A program made the position numbers and the translations under genes. The notes under the pieces were generated by a model, which was not told the origin of the DNA, did not search any database, and saw only the letters and a program-made list of their open reading frames with translations. From Hyphomicrobiales bacterium (GTDB taxonomy: Bacteria > Pseudomonadota > Alphaproteobacteria > Rhizobiales > Afifellaceae), in assembly GCA_013812985.1 (NCBI GenBank), contig JACCSN010000155.1, positions 1 to 12,418 of the forward strand: a stretch of DNA of 12,418 nucleotides. Direction: 5' to 3'. Positions 1-8,933 of the stretch are shown piece after piece; the stretch's first letter is position 1; each line of letters begins with the position of its first letter.

Positions 1-1137
1 CTCGAACGCATCGGGGCTGCGGCCCGCGCCCGGATGCGCGGCTCGGTCGTTGCGGTGACCGGGTCGGTCGGCAAGACCGGCGCCAAGGAGATGCTCAGGC
101 TGGCGCTCTCGGCGATCGGTCCGACGCACGCGCCGGTCGGCTCCTTCAACAATCATTGGGGCGTGCCGCTTACCTTGGCGCGGATGCCGGCGAACACCGT
201 CTACGGCGTGTTCGAGGTCGGCATGAACCATTCCGGCGAGATCCGCCCGCTGACCCGACTCGTCAGGCCGCATGCCGCGATCGTCACCACCGTCGAGCCC
301 GTTCACTTGGAGTTCTTCGCCGGCGAGTCGGATATCGCCGAAGCGAAAGCGGAGATTTTTGAAGGCCTGGAGGCGGGCGGCGCCGCCGTGCTGAATCGCG
401 ACAATCGCTGGTTCGATCTGCTCCGGGAGCGAGCGCGGGACCACGGCGCGCGGATCGTCTCCTTCGGCGAGCATCCTTCCGCCGACATGCGCCTGGAACG
501 TGTGACGCTGCGGGAGGACGGATCGAGCATCCAGGCCGTGTTGCATGGGACGCCGATGAGCTACCGCCTCGGCGCGCCGGGCCGCCACCTTGTGCAGAAC
601 TCGCTTGCGGTGCTTGCCGCGGCGGCGGCGATAGGGGCCGATCTGGCGCGGGTCGCGCTGGCGCTCGGCCAGTTTCGCGCGCCAAAGGGACGCGGCGAGC
701 GGATCCGGCTCGCCCATCCTGGAGGCAGCTTCCTGCTCCTCGACGAGACCTATAACGCCAACCCGGCTTCCATGCGGGCGGCGCTGGCGCTCTTGGGGCA
801 GGCGCAGCCGCAGGGCCGCGGGCGGCGCGTCGCGGTTCTGGGCGACATGCTTGAGTTGGGAAGCGAAACGGAAGCCCTGCACCGCGGGCTCCTCGACGCG
901 GTGCGCGCCTCGCGCGCCGATGTCGTCTTCCTTGCCGGGCCGGTGATGCAGGCGCTCTGGCAGGACTTGCCGGAGGCTTGCCGGGGCGCTTATGCGATAA
1001 GCGCGGCGGAGCTGGAACCGATTCTGCTCGACGCGGTCGGCCCGGGGGATGTCGTCATGATCAAGGCCTCGCTCGGCGCCAAACTCGGCGCATTGGTGGA
1101 GGGGCTCAATAGCCGCTTTGCTCGGGCGGCCGCATGA
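1..1137 (+). CDS. murF: UDP-N-acetylmuramoyl-tripeptide--D-alanyl-D-alanine ligase MurF (5' truncated)
   Basis: Adds the D-Ala-D-Ala dipeptide to UDP-MurNAc-tripeptide with ATP, the last cytoplasmic step of the pentapeptide precursor. The frame is open from base 1, so the ATG at 34 is internal and the true start lies outside the window; 378 codons are visible, and family members usually have about 450-480, so roughly 90 N-terminal residues are missing. Visible residues (numbered from base 1): ATP-binding loop TGSVGKT (20-26), the conserved SFNNHWGVP stretch (48-56), the [11 protein letters not shown] segment (71-81), the EAKAEIF segment (about 114-120) carrying the probable carbamylated lysine, and the C-terminal [11 protein letters not shown] and GDMLELG motifs. 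This is the normal Mur ligase set. The TGA stop is followed by a 28-base gap to mraY, consistent with one operon. Confidence 0.96.
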   Translation, partial: LERIGAAARARMRGSVVAVTGSVGKTGAKEMLRLALSAIGPTHAPVGSFNNHWGVPLTLARMPANTVYGVFEVGMNHSGEIRPLTRLVRPHAAIVTTVEPVHLEFFAGESDIAEAKAEIFEGLEAGGAAVLNRDNRWFDLLRERARDHGARIVSFGEHPSADMRLERVTLREDGSSIQAVLHGTPMSYRLGAPGRHLVQNSLAVLAAAAAIGADLARVALALGQFRAPKGRGERIRLAHPGGSFLLLDETYNANPASMRAALALLGQAQPQGRGRRVAVLGDMLELGSETEALHRGLLDAVRASRADVVFLAGPVMQALWQDLPEACRGAYAISAAELEPILLDAVGPGDVVMIKASLGAKLGALVEGLNSRFARAAA

Positions 1138-1165
1138 GCCGCATGGCGGAAGCAGGGACGCCTCC

Positions 1166-2248
1166 ATGCTGACCTATCTCGGCCAGTTCAACGATCAACT
1201 GCCGATCCTGAACGTCTTCCGTTACATCACGTTCCGGACGGGCGCCGCGACGATGACGGCGCTGCTTTTCGTCTTTCTGTTCGGCCCCGGCATCATCGAT
1301 GCGTTGCGGGCCCGGCAGGGCAAGGGCCAGCCGATCCGCGCCGACGGGCCGAAGACCCACTTCTCCAAAGCCGGCACGCCGACCATGGGCGGTCTGATGA
1401 TCATGTCGGGCGTGCTGGTCTCCACGCTCCTCTGGGCCAACCTCTCCAGCGTCTATGTCTGGTCGGTGCTCCTGGTGACCACCGGCTTCGGGCTGATCGG
1501 CCTCTACGATGATCATCTGAAGGTGGCCAAGGCTTCGCATCGCGGTTTCTCCGGGCTGGCGCGGCTGGCCATCGAAGCGGCGGTCGCCGGCGCCGCCGTG
1601 CTCCTGATGATCCTCTACGGCGACAAGGACCTGCACACCTCCGTGGCGCTGCCCTTCTTCAAGGATCTCGCCATCAATCTCGGCTATTTCTTCGTCATCT
1701 TCGGCGCTTTCGTGATCGTCGGGGCCGGCAATGCGGTGAACCTCACCGACGGGCTTGACGGCCTCGCGATCGTGCCGGTGATGATCGCCGGCGCCTCGTT
1801 CGGCCTGATCTCCTACCTTGCCGGCAATGCGGTGTTCGCCGATTACCTGCAGATCAACCATGTGCCGGGCACCGGCGAGCTCTCCGTCCTGATCGGCGCG
1901 CTGATCGGGGCCGGGCTCGGTTTCCTCTGGTTCAACGCGCCGCCGGCGGCGATCTTCATGGGCGATACCGGCTCGCTGGCGCTGGGCGGCATGCTGGGCG
2001 CCATCGCGGTCGCCACCAAGCACGAGGTGGTGCTCGCCATCATCGGCGGCATCTTCGTCATGGAGGCGCTGTCGGTCATCATCCAGGTTACCTCCTTCAA
2101 GCTGACCGGCAAGCGCGTCTTCAGGATGGCGCCGATCCACCACCATTTCGAGCAGCTCGGCTGGACCGAGCCGCAGGTGGTGATCCGATTCTGGATCGTC
2201 GCCGTGGTTCTCGCCCTCATCGGCCTCTCCACCCTGAAGCTCAGATGA
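1166..2248 (+). CDS. mraY: Phospho-N-acetylmuramoyl-pentapeptide-transferase MraY
   Basis: Integral membrane enzyme that transfers phospho-MurNAc-pentapeptide from UDP to undecaprenyl phosphate, giving lipid I. With the ATG at 1166 the protein is 360 residues, the same length as E. coli MraY, and its Asp pair falls at D115-D116 (LYDDHLK), the same positions as in E. coli. Other family signatures are [25 protein letters not shown] and the cytoplasmic HHH loop in [12 protein letters not shown], set among about ten hydrophobic segments. An AGGGA at 1154-1158 sits 7 bases before this ATG. An in-frame TTG at 1118 would add 16 residues with no family support, and it overlaps murF. The stop overlaps the murD start as ATGA, so translation of the two is probably coupled. 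Confidence 0.97.
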   Translation: MLTYLGQFNDQLPILNVFRYITFRTGAATMTALLFVFLFGPGIIDALRARQGKGQPIRADGPKTHFSKAGTPTMGGLMIMSGVLVSTLLWANLSSVYVWSVLLVTTGFGLIGLYDDHLKVAKASHRGFSGLARLAIEAAVAGAAVLLMILYGDKDLHTSVALPFFKDLAINLGYFFVIFGAFVIVGAGNAVNLTDGLDGLAIVPVMIAGASFGLISYLAGNAVFADYLQINHVPGTGELSVLIGALIGAGLGFLWFNAPPAAIFMGDTGSLALGGMLGAIAVATKHEVVLAIIGGIFVMEALSVIIQVTSFKLTGKRVFRMAPIHHHFEQLGWTEPQVVIRFWIVAVVLALIGLSTLKLR

Positions 2249-3651
2249 GCATGGCCATCGCGCTCTCGCATCTTGGGGGTCGCTCGATCGGCGTGTTCGG
2301 GCTCGCCCGAAGCGGCCTCGCCACCGTGCGGGCGGCTCAGGCCGGCGGCGCGGCCTCGGTGCTTGTGTGGGACGACCGGGAGAGCGCACGAGCGCAAGCC
2401 CAGGCGCTCGGCGGCGCGCCCGCGAAGCCTGAAGACTGGCCGTGGGATACGCTCGACAGCCTTATCTTGTCGCCCGGGGTGCCGCTTACCCATCCGAAGC
2501 CGCATCCGATCGTCGGAATAGCCCAGACCGCGGGGGTCGAAATCATCTGCGATGTGGAGCTTCTCTGGCGCGAGGCCGAACGACAAGCGCGCTTCGTGGC
2601 GATCACCGGCACCAACGGCAAGTCCACCACGACGGCGCTCATCGGCCATGTCCTCGCCGCCGCCGGGCTGCCCGTCTCGGTCGGCGGCAATATCGGCCGC
2701 GCCGCGCTCGATCTGGAAGCGCCGGAGGAGGGGCGAGTCTATGTCCTCGAAATGTCGTCCTACCAGGTCGACCTGACGGGCCGCTTCCGGCCGGATGTGG
2801 CGGTGTGGCTCAACCTGACGCCGGACCATCTCGACCGGCATGGCGACATGGCCGGCTATGCGAGCGCCAAGAAGCGCATCTTCGCCAATATGGGCGAGAA
2901 GGACACGGCAATCGTGGGCGTCGATGAGCCGGAGATCGACAAAATCGCCGAGGAGATATGGGCCGAAGGTCGGACGAAGTTGCGCACTCTATCGGTTGGC
3001 AGGCACGCTGAATCGGACCTCTACGTCGATCCTCCGGAGGGACGGCTCTTTGAAGACGATGAATTGGTCGCCAGCTTTGCCGGCTTGCCGACATTGCGCG
3101 GCGCCCACAACTGGCAGAACGCCGCCGCCGCCTGGGGCGCGGCCAGGGCGCTCGGCGTCGACGGCGACACGATCCTCGCGGCCATGGCGAGCTTCCCGGG
3201 CCTGGCGCACCGGATGGAGATCGTCGGCCGGCGCGGCGCCGTGCTCTTCGTCAACGATTCCAAGGCGACCAACGCCGACGCCGCGGCGAAGGCGCTCGCC
3301 ACCTTCGAGCCAATCTACTGGATCGCCGGCGGCCAGGCGAAAGCCGGCGGCATCGAGCCGCTCGTCGAGTTTTTCCCGAGGATCGCCAAAGCCTACCTGA
3401 TCGGCACGGCGGCGGATCAGTTCTCCCATACGCTCGCCGGCCGCGTGCCGCAGGTGATCGCGGGCGACCTCGCGACGGCTGTCCGTATGGCCGCCGATGA
3501 CGCGGCGCTCGACAGGCGGGCCGAACCCGCCGTGCTCCTGTCGCCCGCCGGCGCCTCGTTCGACCAGTTCGCCGACTTCGAGGCGCGCGGCGAGGCATTC
3601 CGCCAGTCATTCCACTCGCTCGACCAACAAACCCTGGAGGCGGTCGCATGA
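2245..3651 (+). CDS. murD: UDP-N-acetylmuramoyl-L-alanine--D-glutamate ligase MurD
   Basis: Cytoplasmic ATP-dependent ligase adding D-glutamate to UDP-MurNAc-L-Ala. The protein has 468 residues, slightly longer than E. coli MurD (about 438). The order is an N-terminal Rossmann-like domain ([11 protein letters not shown] at 14-24), the ATP loop [10 protein letters not shown] at 121-130, the EMSSYQ segment at 169-174, [12 protein letters not shown] at 189-200 with the metal-binding histidine region, and SAKKRIF at 207-213 containing the likely carbamylated lysine. The C-terminal domain has [10 protein letters not shown] and the [12 protein letters not shown] motif near the end, both typical of MurD. 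The start ATG overlaps the mraY stop (ATGA, 2245-2248). Only a weak GAAG lies upstream, so translation probably depends on reinitiation after mraY. An alternative ATG two codons in (2251) cannot be excluded. Confidence 0.97.
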   Translation: MSMAIALSHLGGRSIGVFGLARSGLATVRAAQAGGAASVLVWDDRESARAQAQALGGAPAKPEDWPWDTLDSLILSPGVPLTHPKPHPIVGIAQTAGVEIICDVELLWREAERQARFVAITGTNGKSTTTALIGHVLAAAGLPVSVGGNIGRAALDLEAPEEGRVYVLEMSSYQVDLTGRFRPDVAVWLNLTPDHLDRHGDMAGYASAKKRIFANMGEKDTAIVGVDEPEIDKIAEEIWAEGRTKLRTLSVGRHAESDLYVDPPEGRLFEDDELVASFAGLPTLRGAHNWQNAAAAWGAARALGVDGDTILAAMASFPGLAHRMEIVGRRGAVLFVNDSKATNADAAAKALATFEPIYWIAGGQAKAGGIEPLVEFFPRIAKAYLIGTAADQFSHTLAGRVPQVIAGDLATAVRMAADDAALDRRAEPAVLLSPAGASFDQFADFEARGEAFRQSFHSLDQQTLEAVA

Positions 3652-4796
3652 TCAGCCGCGCGCACCGCTCGCCGTTTTCCGAATGGTGGTGGACCGTCGA
3701 CCGGGCGATGCTCGGCCTGGTGCTCCTCCTGCTGATCACCGGCTTCGTCCTGTCCTTCGCAGCCAGCCCGCCGGTCGCCGAACGGCTGGGTCTCGACAGC
3801 CTGCATTTCGTCATCCGGCACGCCTTTTACGCGCCGCTTGCCGGGGCGGTGGCCGTCGCGCTGTCGTTCCTCACCCCCCGTCAGGTCCGGCGGGCGGCGT
3901 TGGTCCTGCTCCTCGTCTGCCTGGCGCTGATGATCCTGGTGCTGTTCATCGGGACGGAGATCAAGGGGTCGCGGCGCTGGCTGTTCCTTGGCGGCGTCTC
4001 CATCCAGCCTTCGGAATTCATCAAGCCGGCCTTCATCGTCATCACCGCCTGGCTGTTCGCGGAAGGCAGCCGCCGTCCGGACGTGCCCGGCCGGATGCTC
4101 GCCATCGTGCTCCTCATCATCACGGCGACGCTGCTTGTCGCCGAGCCCGACCTCGGCCAGACGATCCTCATCGTCGCCGTATGGAGCGCGCTGTTCTTCC
4201 TGGCCGGCGTCAACCTGGTGCTGGTCGGCGGGCTGGTCGGCATCGGCGTCGCGGGCATCCTGGCCGCTTATTACGTGTTCCCGCATGTCGCGGGGCGCAT
4301 CAACCGTTTCCTCGACCCGGAAAGCGGCGATAATTTCCAGGTCACCACCGCCTTGCAGGCCTTCGATCGCGGCGGCTGGTCCGGCACGGGGCCGGGCGAG
4401 GGCATGATGAAGCGGGTGCTCCCGGATTCTCACACCGACTTCGTCTTCGCGGTGGTCGGCGAGGAGTTCGGCATCCTGCTCTGCCTGCTCATCGTGGCGC
4501 TGTTCTCCGTGCTCGTCATCCGCGGCATGATGCAGGCGTTCCGCCGCAACAGCGCGTTCGAGCGCATGGCGATTGCCGGTCTCGCGACGCAGATCGGCCT
4601 GCAAGCCTTCATCAATATGGGGGTTAACTTGAACCTCCTGCCCACCAAGGGCATGACGCTGCCGTTCATTTCCTATGGCGGCTCGGGCTCGATTTCGTCG
4701 GCGATCACGGTGGGCTTTCTGCTCGCTTTGTCGCGCCTTTCGCCCGATCAGCACGTGACGGTGGCGCCGCGCCCGTCGCGCCTCGCCGAGGCTTGA
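3648..4796 (+). CDS. ftsW: SEDS-family septal peptidoglycan glycosyltransferase FtsW
   Basis: Polytopic inner-membrane protein that polymerises lipid II at the septum together with its class B penicillin-binding protein partner FtsI. The 382-residue protein starts with a short cytoplasmic tail and has about ten hydrophobic segments. SEDS signatures are KGSRRWL (106-112) followed by IQPSEFIKPAF (119-129), AEPDLGQT (165-172), LPDSHTDFVFAVVGEEFG (258-275), and NLLPTKGMTLPFISYGGSG (329-347). The Asp in HTDF (D264) aligns with the catalytic aspartate known in the family. Its place between murD and murG, rather than next to a pbpA gene, indicates FtsW and not RodA. A GGAGG at 3636-3640 lies 7 bases before the ATG, and the start overlaps the murD stop by ATGA. 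The large periplasmic loop between the Asp region and the first half is of normal size. Confidence 0.96.
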   Translation: MISRAHRSPFSEWWWTVDRAMLGLVLLLLITGFVLSFAASPPVAERLGLDSLHFVIRHAFYAPLAGAVAVALSFLTPRQVRRAALVLLLVCLALMILVLFIGTEIKGSRRWLFLGGVSIQPSEFIKPAFIVITAWLFAEGSRRPDVPGRMLAIVLLIITATLLVAEPDLGQTILIVAVWSALFFLAGVNLVLVGGLVGIGVAGILAAYYVFPHVAGRINRFLDPESGDNFQVTTALQAFDRGGWSGTGPGEGMMKRVLPDSHTDFVFAVVGEEFGILLCLLIVALFSVLVIRGMMQAFRRNSAFERMAIAGLATQIGLQAFINMGVNLNLLPTKGMTLPFISYGGSGSISSAITVGFLLALSRLSPDQHVTVAPRPSRLAEA

Positions 4797-4803
4797 GGCG
4801 GGC

Positions 4804-5889
4804 TTGGCGAGCACAGCGCTTCTGGTCGCCGGCGGCACCGGGGGCCACCTCTTTCCTGCTCTGGCGCTGCGCGAGGCGCTGGTCGCGCGTGGCTGGCGAG
4901 TGCATCTGGCGACCGACCCGCGCGTCGGCGAGCTGATCGAGGGCGTGCCGGCGGCGGAGACGCACCGGGTGCCCTCGGCGACGTTGGCCGGCGGCTCACC
5001 CCTGGCAATGCTGCGCTCGATCGCGATGATGGCGCAGGGCGTTGCGAAGTCGCGGGCGCTGCTCCGTCAGGTCAAGCCGCGGGTGGTCGTCGGCTTCGGC
5101 GGCTATCCGACCGTGCCGCCGCTCGTCGCCGCACGGCTTGCCCGGCTGCCGATCCTGGTGCACGAGCAGAATGCGGTCGTCGGCCGCGCCAACAAGCTCC
5201 TGATCGCCTTCGGCGCCATCCTCGCGACGGGCTTCGAGCGGCCGAATGGCGGCGCTAGGGCGCGCGAGATCGTGCATGTCGGCAATCCGGTGCGGGCGGC
5301 GGTAGCCAACGCCGCGCGCCCATATCAGCCTGCGAAAGGGGAGGGCGATTTCCGCCTGCTCGTCTTCGGCGGCAGCCAGGGCGCCCGCGTCTTCTCAGGC
5401 CTCGTTCCCGGCGCGCTGGCGCTGCTCGGCGAAGCCAGGCGCAGCCGCGTCAGGATCGTGCAGCAGGCGCGCCCGGAGGATATCGACTCAACCCGTTCAA
5501 CCTTTAGCGGCATGGGCGTTCCAGCCGACGTGGAGCCGTTCTTCACCGATATGGGCGTGCGGCTCGCGGCGGCGCATCTGGTGCTGTGCCGGGCGGGAGC
5601 CTCAACGGTCGCGGAGCTTGCCGCGCTCGGCCGGCCGGCGATCCTCGTGCCTTATCCGCATGCGCTTGACCACGATCAGGCGGAGAATGCGCGCGCTCTG
5701 GCGGAAGTCGGCGGGGCGTGGATCATGCCTGAGAGCGAGCTTGACCCCTCGACCCTCGCCCGGAAACTCGCTTCGCTGATGGATGCGCCCGACGAGTTGA
5801 CGGCAGCCGCGGAGGCGGCGCGCGCGCAGGGCCGTCTGGACGCCGCCGAGCGCTTGGCGGACCTTGTGGAGCGCTGCGTCGGCCGTTGA
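4804..5889 (+). CDS. murG: Undecaprenyldiphospho-muramoylpentapeptide beta-N-acetylglucosaminyltransferase MurG (TTG start)
   Basis: Peripheral inner-membrane GT-B glycosyltransferase that adds GlcNAc from UDP-GlcNAc to lipid I, giving lipid II. The protein has 361 residues. Motifs are the G-loop GGTGGHLFPA (10-19) at the extreme N terminus, GFGGYPT (97-103), HEQN (120-123), the second G-loop GGSQGA (189-194), and the C-terminal donor-binding stretch from CRAGAST (262-268) through LGRPAILVPYP to HDQAENA (290-296). The start is TTG: no suitable ATG precedes the first G-loop, and GAGG at 4795-4798 stands 5 bases ahead of the TTG. It follows ftsW after 7 bases. After the stop comes a palindromic repeat, so this gene may end a transcript segment or sit before an RNA processing point. 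Confidence 0.96.
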   Translation: MASTALLVAGGTGGHLFPALALREALVARGWRVHLATDPRVGELIEGVPAAETHRVPSATLAGGSPLAMLRSIAMMAQGVAKSRALLRQVKPRVVVGFGGYPTVPPLVAARLARLPILVHEQNAVVGRANKLLIAFGAILATGFERPNGGARAREIVHVGNPVRAAVANAARPYQPAKGEGDFRLLVFGGSQGARVFSGLVPGALALLGEARRSRVRIVQQARPEDIDSTRSTFSGMGVPADVEPFFTDMGVRLAAAHLVLCRAGASTVAELAALGRPAILVPYPHALDHDQAENARALAEVGGAWIMPESELDPSTLARKLASLMDAPDELTAAAEAARAQGRLDAAERLADLVERCVGR

Positions 5890-5899
5890 AGCGCAACCC

Positions 5900-6040
5900 T
5901 TGACCTCCTCTTGAGGGGAGATCGAGCGACGTCCTGAGCTTGTCGAAGGGCGGCCTCCGGGAGGGGGTCTGAACATAGAGCGCTACGTTGCCCCCTCCCG
6001 GTCGCTTCGCGACTCGACCCGCCCTCAAAGGGGAGGTTAT
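5900..6040 (+). repeat. Palindrome-rich intergenic repeat between murG and murC
   Basis: Non-coding element filling most of the 192-base gap. The outer arms form an imperfect inverted repeat: about 5901-5918 (TGACCTCCTCTTGAGGGG) against 6021-6039, matching at 15 of 18 aligned bases with one single-base gap. Inside is a perfect 10-base inverted pair, CGGGAGGGGG at 5958-5967 and CCCCCTCCCG at 5991-6000, with a 23-base loop. A small hairpin GTCGC-TTC-GCGAC lies at 6001-6013. The left part contains CTGAGCTTGTCGAAGG (5935-5950), a core that I recall from dispersed short palindromic repeats in many bacterial genomes. No T-tract follows, so it is not a classical terminator. It could be an RNA processing or attenuation site, or a neutral non-autonomous mobile repeat. 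Confidence 0.7.
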
Positions 6041-6081
6041 TCAGTTCCCGTTGATTCTCCCTCGGCACAGGAACAACGCGC

Positions 6082-7485
6082 ATGAAACTTCCCGGCACGA
6101 TCGGGCCGATCCATTTCGTCGGGATCGGCGGCATCGGGATGAGCGGCATTGCCGAGGTCCTGGCCAACCAGAATTACCGCGTGCGCGGCTCCGACGTGGC
6201 CGACAGCGCCAATGTGCAGCGGCTGCGCGAGCGCGGCATCGAGGTGGCGGTCGGCCATGAAGCGGCCAATCTCGGCGACGCGGCGGTTGTCGTCGTCTCC
6301 TCGGCCATCAAGCGGGACAATCCGGAGCTCGTCGAGGCGCGGGCGCGCGGGCTTCCGGTCGTGCGCCGGGCGGAGATGCTGGCCGAGCTGATGCGGCTGA
6401 AATCGGCGGTGGCGATCGGCGGCACGCACGGCAAGACGACGACCACCTCGCTTGTCGCGGCGCTGCTCGACGCCGGCGGCCTCGACCCGACGGTGATCAA
6501 CGGCGGCATCATCAACGCCTACGGCACCAATGCGCGGATGGGGGCGGGCGACTGGATGGTCGTGGAGGCCGACGAATCCGACTGCACCTTCGTCAAGCTG
6601 CCGGCCGACATCGCGGTCGTCACGAATATCGATCCGGAGCATTTGGATCACTACGGCAGCTTCGACGGCGTCCGCGATGGCTTCAAGGCGTTCGTCGAGA
6701 ACGTGCCCTTCTACGGCTTTGCGGTCATGTGCCTCGACCATCCGGAAGTGCAGGCGCTGGTGGCGCGCATAGAAGACCGGCGCATCATCACCTACGGGCG
6801 CAATCCGCAGGCGGAGGTCCGCTTCCGCGACGCCTCCTTCACAGGCGGGAAAAGCCGCTTTGTTGTCGACCGCCGCGACAGGATCACGGGCGAGGCGGAG
6901 ACCATCGACAATCTCGCCATCTCCATGCCGGGCGAGCACAACATCTCCAATGCGACCGCGGCCGTGGCGGTGGCGCGCGCCATCGGGATCAGCGCGGAGG
7001 ATATCCGCAAGGGCCTCGCCGGCTTCGGCGGCGTGAAGCGTCGATTCACCCATACGGGGACCTGGAACGGCGTCGACATCTATGACGATTACGGTCACCA
7101 CCCGGTGGAGATCGCCGCGGTGCTGCGGGCCGCCCGCTCGGCCAGCCGGGGCCGCATCATCGCCGTGCACCAGCCGCATCGCTACACAAGGCTGTCGAGC
7201 TTGTTCGCGGATTTCTGCACCTGCTTTAACGAGGCGGACACCGTTGTCATCGCCGATGTCTATTCGGCCGGTGAGGCGCCGATCGAGGGGGCGAACCGGG
7301 ACGCGCTTGTCGATGGGCTCAGGGCCGGCGGGCATCGGGATGCGCGTCCGCTCGAAGGGGAGGGCGACTTGCCGCCGCTGATCGCATCGATCGCGCGGCC
7401 CGGCGACATGGTCGTGTGCCTCGGCGCGGGGTCGATCACGCGATGGGCCAACGGGCTGCCGGAGGCACTCCAGGCTTTGGACTAG
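6082..7485 (+). CDS. murC: UDP-N-acetylmuramate--L-alanine ligase MurC
   Basis: First amino-acid ligase of the pathway, joining L-Ala to UDP-MurNAc with ATP in the cytoplasm. The 467-residue length is normal. Features are the N-terminal Rossmann motif [15 protein letters not shown] (11-25), GSDVADS (36-42), the ATP loop [11 protein letters not shown] (113-123), EADESDCTF (162-170), [10 protein letters not shown] (182-191), and in the C-terminal domain [10 protein letters not shown] and HQPHRYTRL. The DESD and DYGHHP signatures favour MurC over Mpl. AGGAA at 6069-6073 lies 8 bases before the ATG. The gene is separated from murG by a palindromic repeat and from murB by a different one, so it is less tightly packed than its upstream neighbours. 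Confidence 0.97.
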   Translation: MKLPGTIGPIHFVGIGGIGMSGIAEVLANQNYRVRGSDVADSANVQRLRERGIEVAVGHEAANLGDAAVVVVSSAIKRDNPELVEARARGLPVVRRAEMLAELMRLKSAVAIGGTHGKTTTTSLVAALLDAGGLDPTVINGGIINAYGTNARMGAGDWMVVEADESDCTFVKLPADIAVVTNIDPEHLDHYGSFDGVRDGFKAFVENVPFYGFAVMCLDHPEVQALVARIEDRRIITYGRNPQAEVRFRDASFTGGKSRFVVDRRDRITGEAETIDNLAISMPGEHNISNATAAVAVARAIGISAEDIRKGLAGFGGVKRRFTHTGTWNGVDIYDDYGHHPVEIAAVLRAARSASRGRIIAVHQPHRYTRLSSLFADFCTCFNEADTVVIADVYSAGEAPIEGANRDALVDGLRAGGHRDARPLEGEGDLPPLIASIARPGDMVVCLGAGSITRWANGLPEALQALD

Positions 7486-7494
7486 GAGGGTTGA

Positions 7495-7725
7495 GTGAGC
7501 AAGGACGGCGCCGAAGCCTGCGCGATTGTCATCCCGGTTTGCCGCGCGAGCGGCAAGACCGGGACCCGTAAACGCCCGAGTGCGCCGATGCGGGCGCAGC
7601 CGCCGATCGCACTCTTCCCCCGCCGGTGTTTTTGGGTCCCGGACAGCGCCGCTTCGCGTCGCTTCCGGGATGACAACCGGGGAGGGCAGGCCAGTTTTCT
7701 CCTTGCAGATCGCTCGTATGCCTAA
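7495..7725 (+). CDS. Possible 76-codon leader ORF spanning the palindromic element, overlapping the murB start
   Basis: A GTG at 7495 follows a strong Shine-Dalgarno sequence, AGGAGGG at 7484-7490, which overlaps the murC stop. The frame runs through the palindromic element and ends at TAA 7723-7725, so its stop overlaps the murB ATG (7718) by 8 bases. The predicted peptide is rich in Arg, Pro, Ala and Ser and resembles no family I know; its middle is just translated repeat DNA. It is unlikely to be a functional protein. It may be what is left of the original murB translation start after the repeat inserted, or it may deliver ribosomes to the murB start by coupling, since murB lacks a good site of its own. 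Confidence 0.3.
   Translation: MSKDGAEACAIVIPVCRASGKTGTRKRPSAPMRAQPPIALFPRRCFWVPDSAASRRFRDDNRGGQASFLLADRSYA
7526..7676 (+). repeat. MITE-like palindromic element between murC and murB
   Basis: A 151-base element bounded by a perfect 12-base inverted repeat: TTGTCATCCCGG at 7526-7537 and CCGGGATGACAA at 7665-7676. Similarity between the arms extends inward about 40 bases, as both contain CCGGGACCC- or GGGTCCCGG-type blocks (7559-7567 and 7634-7642). The left arm is itself a hairpin: TCCCGGT (7532-7538) pairs with ACCGGGA (7558-7564), and TTGCCGC (7539-7545) with GCGGCAA (7550-7556), around a GCGA loop. The right arm can fold similarly. No transposase is encoded, and I see no clear target-site duplication. 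Elements with GTCATCCCGG ends are, to my knowledge, dispersed between genes in many alphaproteobacteria. In RNA it would form a large branched structure just before murB. Confidence 0.8.
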
Positions 7726-8689
7726 GTCGCTACTCGACCATTTGCACAGCCGCCTCGCCGGCTTCCGTGGCACACTGCAGGCGGACCAGCCGCTTGGCCC
7801 GATCGTCTGGTTCCGCGCCGGCGGCCCGGCGGAAATCCTGGCCTTGCCGGCGGATGCGGAACACCTAGCCACGCTGATGCGGACTCTGCCCGAAGAGATC
7901 CCCGTCACCGTCTTCGGGCTTGGCTCCAACCTCCTGGTGCGCGACGGCGGGGTTCCGGGCGTGGTGGTGCGGCTCTCCGCGCGTGGCTTCGGCAAGGCGG
8001 AGATCGACCGCGCCCGCATCCGCGTTGGAGCGGCGCTCGCCGACAAGCGCGTGGCGGCGCATGCGCTGGAGGCCGGGATCGGCGGCTTCGCCTTCTACCA
8101 CGGTATTCCGGGCGGCATCGGCGGGGCGCTCAGGATGAATGCCGGGGCGAACGGCGTAGAGACGCGAGAGCGCGTCGTGGAGGTGGTGGCAATCGATCGG
8201 CGGGGCGAGCGGCATGTGCTGTCGAACGCCGATATGGGCTACTCCTACCGGCATTCCGCAGCGCCGGACGATCTGATTTTCACCGAGGCGGTCTACGAAG
8301 GAGCGCCCGCGGATCGGGAGGCAATAAGAGCCGAGATGGACGCGGTGCAGGAGCATCGCGAGACGGCGCAGCCGGTGAAGAGCCGCACCGGCGGTTCGAC
8401 GTTCAAGAATCCCGACCCACCGGGAACGCCGAACCAGCGTAGCGCCTGGCGCCTGATCGATGCGGCAGGTTGCCGGGGGCTCAGGGTCGGCGACGCCCAA
8501 GTCTCAGAGATGCACTGCAACTTCCTCATCAACACCGGCGCGGCGAGCGGCCGCGACCTGGAGCTGTTGGGCGAGACTGTGCGGGCGCGGGTGTTGGCGA
8601 CGTCCGGCGTCAGGCTGGAATGGGAGATCAAGCGGATGGGCCGCTTCGGCGAGAGTGGCGAAGTGGAGCCGTTTCTGGGACGGGGATGA
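7718..8689 (+). CDS. murB: UDP-N-acetylenolpyruvoylglucosamine reductase MurB
   Basis: FAD- and NADPH-dependent cytoplasmic enzyme that reduces UDP-GlcNAc-enolpyruvate to UDP-MurNAc, which is the substrate of MurC. From the ATG at 7718 it has 323 residues. The N-terminal FAD-binding domain shows WFRAGGPAE (31-39), [12 protein letters not shown] (67-78) and [18 protein letters not shown] (129-146). The C-terminal part has SYRHS (176-180), GGSTFKNP (225-232) with the probable catalytic serine S227, and EWEIKRMG near the end with the probable catalytic glutamate. Length and pattern suggest the type II (S. aureus-like) class, though I cannot be certain. The frame stays open upstream to 7526 through the palindromic element, so longer starts (ATG 7670, for example) exist, but family N termini fit MPKSLL. 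No good ribosome binding site precedes 7718. Confidence 0.93.
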   Translation: MPKSLLDHLHSRLAGFRGTLQADQPLGPIVWFRAGGPAEILALPADAEHLATLMRTLPEEIPVTVFGLGSNLLVRDGGVPGVVVRLSARGFGKAEIDRARIRVGAALADKRVAAHALEAGIGGFAFYHGIPGGIGGALRMNAGANGVETRERVVEVVAIDRRGERHVLSNADMGYSYRHSAAPDDLIFTEAVYEGAPADREAIRAEMDAVQEHRETAQPVKSRTGGSTFKNPDPPGTPNQRSAWRLIDAAGCRGLRVGDAQVSEMHCNFLINTGAASGRDLELLGETVRARVLATSGVRLEWEIKRMGRFGESGEVEPFLGRG

Positions 8690-8933
8690 CCCGCGGCTTT
8701 GAGCGGGGTGGCGAGCCCGGCCACCAACGACATTCGGGTATTCGACCGGGTGCAGGATTTCGGGTCGAGAACTGGGGATAATAGTGTTGGGCTGCTCGAA
8801 TTTGCAGAAAAGGATAAAACTTTCTCGCGCAAATAACTTTGTGTCGTTTTCAGGACTTTCGAGGCAGGCCGGAACAGATGACGTGCTCTGCCCATTATCG
8901 CGGCGAGGGAGCAAACCTCAAAGGAGTCCAAAC
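8690..8933 (+). promoter_or_regulatory. AT-richer leader upstream of the secreted tandem-module gene
   Basis: This 244-base non-coding stretch separates murB from the next gene. From about 8776 to 8860 it is clearly richer in A and T than the rest of the window, which is the expected place for the promoter of the downstream gene. I found no convincing pair of -35 and -10 boxes: GATAAT at 8777-8782 is -10-like but lacks a partner at the right distance. A weak hairpin, GGTGGC (8707-8712) with GCCACC (8720-8725), lies just after murB without a T-tract. The frame of the next gene is open back to 8784, but that extension would bury its signal peptide, so I treat it as untranslated. A strong AAGGAG is at 8921-8926. 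Confidence 0.4.

Noticed and set aside
1118..1165. TTG at 1118 as the mraY start
   Set aside because: It would add 16 residues lacking in the family and overlap murF; ATG 1166 has a binding site and gives the normal 360 residues.
3417..4838. A 473-codon open frame on the - strand opposite murD and ftsW
   Set aside because: Low-complexity charged translation, opposite intact essential genes; a shadow of GC-rich codon usage. The same holds for the 427-codon - strand frame at 1106-2389.
5958..6000. Perfect 10-base inverted repeat after murG as a Rho-independent terminator
   Set aside because: The loop is 23 bases and no T-tract follows the second arm, so it does not fit an intrinsic terminator.
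7526..7717. N-terminal extension of MurB through the palindromic element
   Set aside because: The 64 extra residues are translated repeat DNA rich in Arg and Ser; MurB proteins need only the part from MPKSLL on.
6037..8046. A 669-codon open frame on the - strand across murC, the palindromic element and murB
   Set aside because: It lies opposite two clear Mur genes, its Arg/Asp/His-rich product matches no family, and long antisense frames are expected in high-GC coding DNA.
8784..8933. Upstream GTG extension of the secreted protein
   Set aside because: It would place 50 residues before a clear signal peptide, and the strong ribosome binding site belongs to ATG 8934.
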